Positions 14,969 to 17,697 of a stretch of DNA of 17,697 nt are shown here, piece after piece. The stretch's first letter is position 1; every line of letters begins with the position of its first letter. The notes below the pieces were generated by a model. It saw only the letters and a program-made list of their open reading frames with translations, ran no database searches and had not been told where the DNA came from. The stretch lies in contig CAZIDB010000090.1 in the NCBI GenBank assembly GCA_964537965.1, positions 1 through 17,697 on the forward strand, written 5' to 3'. This stretch comes from SURF-24 sp964537965 (GTDB taxonomy: Bacteria; Bacteroidota; Ignavibacteria; Ignavibacteriales; SURF-24). The position numbers were made by a program, and so were the translations under genes.

Positions 14969-16510
14969 TTATTTTACCAATAACATTTTTTTTACCACAT
15001 TAAATGTTGAATTATTGCTTTGATCCAACGATTCTGTTTTTATCGAATAGAAATATATTCCTGTCGCTAAGTCATTTGCATCGAAATCTACTTCATTAAA
15101 ACCCGCCCTCATCGTTGTGTTTAATAATTCCCGGATTTCTTCACCCAATAAATTGTGAATTGCTACTCTTACTTTGCAATCAACAGGTAGATCAAATTTA
15201 ATTTTAGTTGTTGGATTAAAAGGGTTAGGATAGTTTTGATAAAAGGTAAAATCTTTTGGAATACTTTTATAAAATACTTTTATTTCTTTTGAATAGCTAA
15301 ATGTACCGTCGTTATCAATTTGCTTTAACCTGTATTCTAAATTGACTGGAGAAGTCGTTTGAGTATAAATAAGATTATCGGTAAAGGTATAATTCTTTGG
15401 AGAATTACTATTCCCATTTCCCTGAACAAAACCTATTTCCTCCCATCCTTCGGCTCCGCTCAAGATAGCATGACTATTCTCACCGAGTGCTTGCCTATAA
15501 GATAGGCTGGAAGTCCAGGTACGTTCTATTTCAAATCCGTAGTTATCTACTTCTGTTGCAGTTTGCCAATTAAGAATGACAGTGTTCAATTTAATTTTAT
15601 AATCAAAGGAATTGAGTTCGATGGGAAGTGGATTTTCACTTGAATTGGAACCGATATAAAATTGTCCTCCAATTCCTCCGGTAATATTATCTCTTTGAAG
15701 TACATAAAAATCAGTCCCATCAGAAGTAATTAAAGAAGTAATATGTGATAAACCGATTTGATTAAAAGCTATCCCATCATCAGAATGTATCAATGCAAGT
15801 TTTGAATAATCATTTACATTTGATATTCCGCTTGCATAAATCTTTAGGTTGTAAGTCCCATTGTTAATTGTTGTAAAAGATAAAATCCAGTACATATTAG
15901 ATCTGCGATCGATTGTTATTCCGATTCCTTCGTCGACAATAGATGGAGTTAAATCTGAACCATCCGAAGCATCGATATGATTTATTTTAATTTTGCCAGC
16001 CTGATCCGGAGCAGTTGTAAATGAAATTATAACAGGGCGATAATAGACAGATGAACCAACAGGAAAATTATAATCCGCTATTGTTGTATTAATCCACCTT
16101 TCAATATTTCCAACAACTGAACCCGATGTTCTTGATAAATTTCCGCAATTGCTTCCACTTGTTCCGAGTGTAAGAACATTCGATCCGGTATATATATTCC
16201 CTTTAATAAAAGTAATGTTGTTAGAAACGTTCAGGTCATTTCCCAATTGCAATTCACCCGAGGATTTGTTTACAGAAATCCCAGGTAGAACTGATCCATT
16301 AGTGTTTATTATTTTTTGAGTTCCGGTACTATTAAAACAAAAACTACCATTCCCGTTAACAGTAACATCACCATTTAAATACAAATCTTCTTTCAAATAA
16401 ATTGTTGTTGCTTCACCCAGATATAGTGACGATAAATTGTTTATGAAAAGAGATTGACCAAAACAACAAGAAGAAATTGCAATCAAAAAATAAGTGTGTT
16501 TTAATTTCAT
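14969..16510 (-). CDS. T9SS-secreted surface protein carrying an in-frame insertion
   Basis: This 513-residue extracellular protein has a signal peptide (residues 1-19, ending CCFGQS) and a beta-rich body. The first part (about 20-290) has repeated short strands (LYLNGDVTVNGNGSFCF, NDLNVSNNITFIKGNIYTG), as in surface proteins with PKD/adhesin-like repeats. A domain at about 295-415 resembles the fibronectin-like module common before T9SS signals: PLPIELNSFDYKI, LNWQTATEVDNYGFEIER, GFVQGNGNSNSPKNYTFTD, YRLKQIDNDG. Residues 425-513 form the type A sorting domain (YQNYPNPFNPTTKIKF, final KMLLVK). Residues 331-355 interrupt the module. No enzymatic motif is seen; adhesion or surface structure is a guess. 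It follows the MopE-motif gene by 38 bp, so they are probably cotranscribed. Confidence 0.82.
   Translation of the reverse strand: MKLKHTYFLIAISSCCFGQSLFINNLSSLYLGEATTIYLKEDLYLNGDVTVNGNGSFCFNSTGTQKIINTNGSVLPGISVNKSSGELQLGNDLNVSNNITFIKGNIYTGSNVLTLGTSGSNCGNLSRTSGSVVGNIERWINTTIADYNFPVGSSVYYRPVIISFTTAPDQAGKIKINHIDASDGSDLTPSIVDEGIGITIDRRSNMYWILSFTTINNGTYNLKIYASGISNVNDYSKLALIHSDDGIAFNQIGLSHITSLITSDGTDFYVLQRDNITGGIGGQFYIGSNSSENPLPIELNSFDYKIKLNTVILNWQTATEVDNYGFEIERTWTSSLSYRQALGENSHAILSGAEGWEEIGFVQGNGNSNSPKNYTFTDNLIYTQTTSPVNLEYRLKQIDNDGTFSYSKEIKVFYKSIPKDFTFYQNYPNPFNPTTKIKFDLPVDCKVRVAIHNLLGEEIRELLNTTMRAGFNEVDFDANDLATGIYFYSIKTESLDQSNNSTFNVVKKMLLVK
15446..15520 (-). repeat. 25-codon in-frame insertion with features of a dispersed repeat
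   Basis: Between IER and WEEIGFV of the fibronectin-like module lies a 75-bp segment (residues 331-355) that related modules usually lack. It contains a perfect short hairpin, GCCTAT-AAG-ATAGGC at 15493-15507, and on the minus strand ends in TTGAGCGGAGCCGAAGGATG, which resembles a short dispersed repeat known from many environmental genomes. It is an exact multiple of three and keeps the frame open. Confidence 0.5.
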
Positions 16511-16548
16511 ATAGATTTCTCTATTAAAGTCATTATACAGATATCCTT

Positions 16549-17316
16549 TTAAGGATTACATGGTTGTTCATCAATCTGTGAATCGCAATCTTGATCTAGA
16601 TTGTCATTACATATTTCAGTAGCTCCAGGATTGAAATTTGAATTATTATCATTGCAATCACCACCAACAACCGCATATCCCAATGGCATAATACAACTCA
16701 CTAAAGTTTGAGTTGTAATACCATAACCGTCATGATCATTATCTAAATAATAAGTATGTAGACTTCCGGTTGGGCAGGCAAATTCTATTTGGACATCATC
16801 ATAGCTTGTGTTATTGCAATTATTTGTTATAGTCCATCGTAAGACATAGGTAACTCCCTGAGTCCCGGAAAAAACAGCATCAGCTTTAGTTTTATCATCC
16901 CAATAACCTTCATACCCTTCTGTACAAGATACTATTGACCATATTCCGAATTCCGATGTTGCCGGGCTATTTCCTTGCAAGGTTGTATACTCTATATTAT
17001 TAATTATCTGGTCTGAACCAGCAGTAGCTGTAGTAGGAGTTATACATCCAGAACTAATTTCCAACCATGAATTTCCATCGTATATATTTATTTTTTTTGT
17101 TGTAGTATTAAAGATAAATAATCCTTCGGCTGGAGAAGAAATATCATTTCTTTGAGAATTTGTAAGTCGAGGGATTAATATCCCTTTATTAGTTGAACTG
17201 ATATCCAAGGCAGCGCTGTTATCCGGTGTTTCAGTTCCAATTCCTATTTGTGCAATAAGAGCTTTCTGGAAAAATGATAGGAGTAATAGCAAGGTACAGT
17301 TGAAAAATATTTTCAT
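16549..17316 (-). CDS. Secreted protein with Ig/PKD-like region and C-terminal MopE metal-binding motif
   Basis: This 255-residue exported protein has a signal peptide (about 1-23, ending IAQ). GIGTETPDNSAALDISSTNK and ILIPRLTNSQRNDI (25-60) match the head region of Bacteroidota surface proteins, followed by NIYDGNSWLEI. An Ig/PKD-like stretch covers about 98-180. The last part (about 188-252) fits the MopE-type motif: YLDNDHDGYG, GGDCNDNNSNFNPGATEICN and DQDCDSQIDE, with Asp and Cys residues that in this motif bind a metal or calcium. No T9SS sorting domain follows; the protein ends four residues after the motif. GGAGG at about 17321-17326 fixes the ATG at 17316 over a longer in-frame start at 17355. 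It lies between two T9SS substrates in one probable operon. Confidence 0.75.
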   Translation of the reverse strand: MKIFFNCTLLLLLSFFQKALIAQIGIGTETPDNSAALDISSTNKGILIPRLTNSQRNDISSPAEGLFIFNTTTKKINIYDGNSWLEISSGCITPTTATAGSDQIINNIEYTTLQGNSPATSEFGIWSIVSCTEGYEGYWDDKTKADAVFSGTQGVTYVLRWTITNNCNNTSYDDVQIEFACPTGSLHTYYLDNDHDGYGITTQTLVSCIMPLGYAVVGGDCNDNNSNFNPGATEICNDNLDQDCDSQIDEQPCNP

Positions 17317-17377
17317 TAATTCCTCCGCCAAAAAATATAAAAATTGAAATGACACACGTCTTTAATTATTTAGAAGA

Positions 17378-17697
17378 TCATTTTATCAAAACAAGTTTTA
17401 ATGATTTTATAAACGAAACATTTTTTTCTATTAAAGATGCTTTAACCTGACATAAATAAATTCCGCTCGAAGCCTGATAATTATTGTTATCCTTTCCATC
17501 CCAAACGACATTGTGATAACCAGAAGAATGATTATTGAACGAAAAAGATTTTACTGTTCTTCCCATAATATCATAAATAGTTAATTGAACATTTGAACAA
17601 ACAGGTAATCCAAATTTTATGGTTGTACATGGATTAAAAGGATTCGGGTAGTTCTGATTAAGTTCAAAGCCTTTTGGAATCAGGTGAGCTATATTTC
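17378..17697 (-). CDS. C-terminal part of a T9SS-secreted protein (5' end outside window)
   Basis: The frame is open from the right edge to a stop at 17378, giving 105 residues, all of them a type A sorting domain and its lead-in. It reads FELNQNYPNPFNPCTTIKFG near the start, then LTIYDIMGRTVKSFSF, a GYHNVVWDGKDNNN turn, SSGIYLCQVKAS and a final LKLVLIK. The catalytic or binding part of the protein lies beyond the window, so the function is unknown. A cysteine replaces the usual Thr or Asn after NPFNP. The in-frame ATG at 17566 is internal, not a start. It precedes the MopE-motif gene by 61 bp on the same strand. Confidence 0.85.
   Translation of the reverse strand, partial: NIAHLIPKGFELNQNYPNPFNPCTTIKFGLPVCSNVQLTIYDIMGRTVKSFSFNNHSSGYHNVVWDGKDNNNYQASSGIYLCQVKASLIEKNVSFIKSLKLVLIK

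Noticed and set aside
1..17697. CRISPR arrays, phage defence genes, toxin-antitoxin pairs or transposases
   Set aside because: No regularly spaced repeats and no proteins of these families were found on either strand.

Overview
The window is AT-rich bacterial chromosome. It looks like a member of Ignavibacteriota or a close relative in the Bacteroidota/Chlorobi group. The evidence is three secreted proteins whose C-termini carry the type IX secretion (T9SS) sorting signature with the core YQNYPNPFNP or NQNYPNPFNP, a form typical of Ignavibacteria. Other support comes from the Bacteroidota-style envelope proteins (C-terminal OmpA domain, MopE-type repeat) and a TTTG/TAnnTTTG-like promoter. This placement is inferred from motifs; no ribosomal or marker gene is present.

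Layout. (1) 1-2110, minus: a GAF-SpoIIE/PP2C phosphatase followed 8 bp later by a three-helix membrane protein with extracytoplasmic beta domains, cut by the window edge. (2) 2322-4097, plus: a small outer-membrane-barrel-like protein and dTDP-glucose 4,6-dehydratase (RmlB). (3) 4098-4687: a gene-poor stretch with two hairpins and what appears to be a decayed outer-membrane protein gene. (4) 4649-7022, minus: a T9SS-secreted GH5-CBM6 glycoside hydrolase, then tRNA-Gly(CCC), tRNA-Val(TAC) and a strong intrinsic terminator. (5) 7191-9165, minus: a multidomain OmpA-family protein and a small lipoprotein, each with its own terminator. (6) 9226-14930, plus: a complete tripartite RND efflux operon (membrane-fusion protein, inner-membrane pump, TolC-type channel) behind a palindrome and a plausible promoter. 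(7) 14969-17697, minus: three secreted surface proteins in tandem: the end of a T9SS substrate, a MopE-motif protein, and a T9SS substrate carrying an in-frame 25-codon insertion.

How it fits together. Most genes concern the cell envelope: export of small molecules (RND pump), peptidoglycan-anchored outer membrane structure (OmpA), secreted carbohydrate breakdown (GH5-CBM6), nucleotide-sugar supply for surface glycans (RmlB) and secreted or surface proteins. The phosphatase and its membrane partner are probably a signalling pair. I see no phage, CRISPR, transposase, toxin-antitoxin or clearly new multi-gene system. The most unusual observations are the in-frame repeat-like insertion in the secreted protein at 14969-16510, the glycine-only switch loop of the RND pump, the decayed gene beside the tRNA terminator, and the palindrome before the efflux operon.
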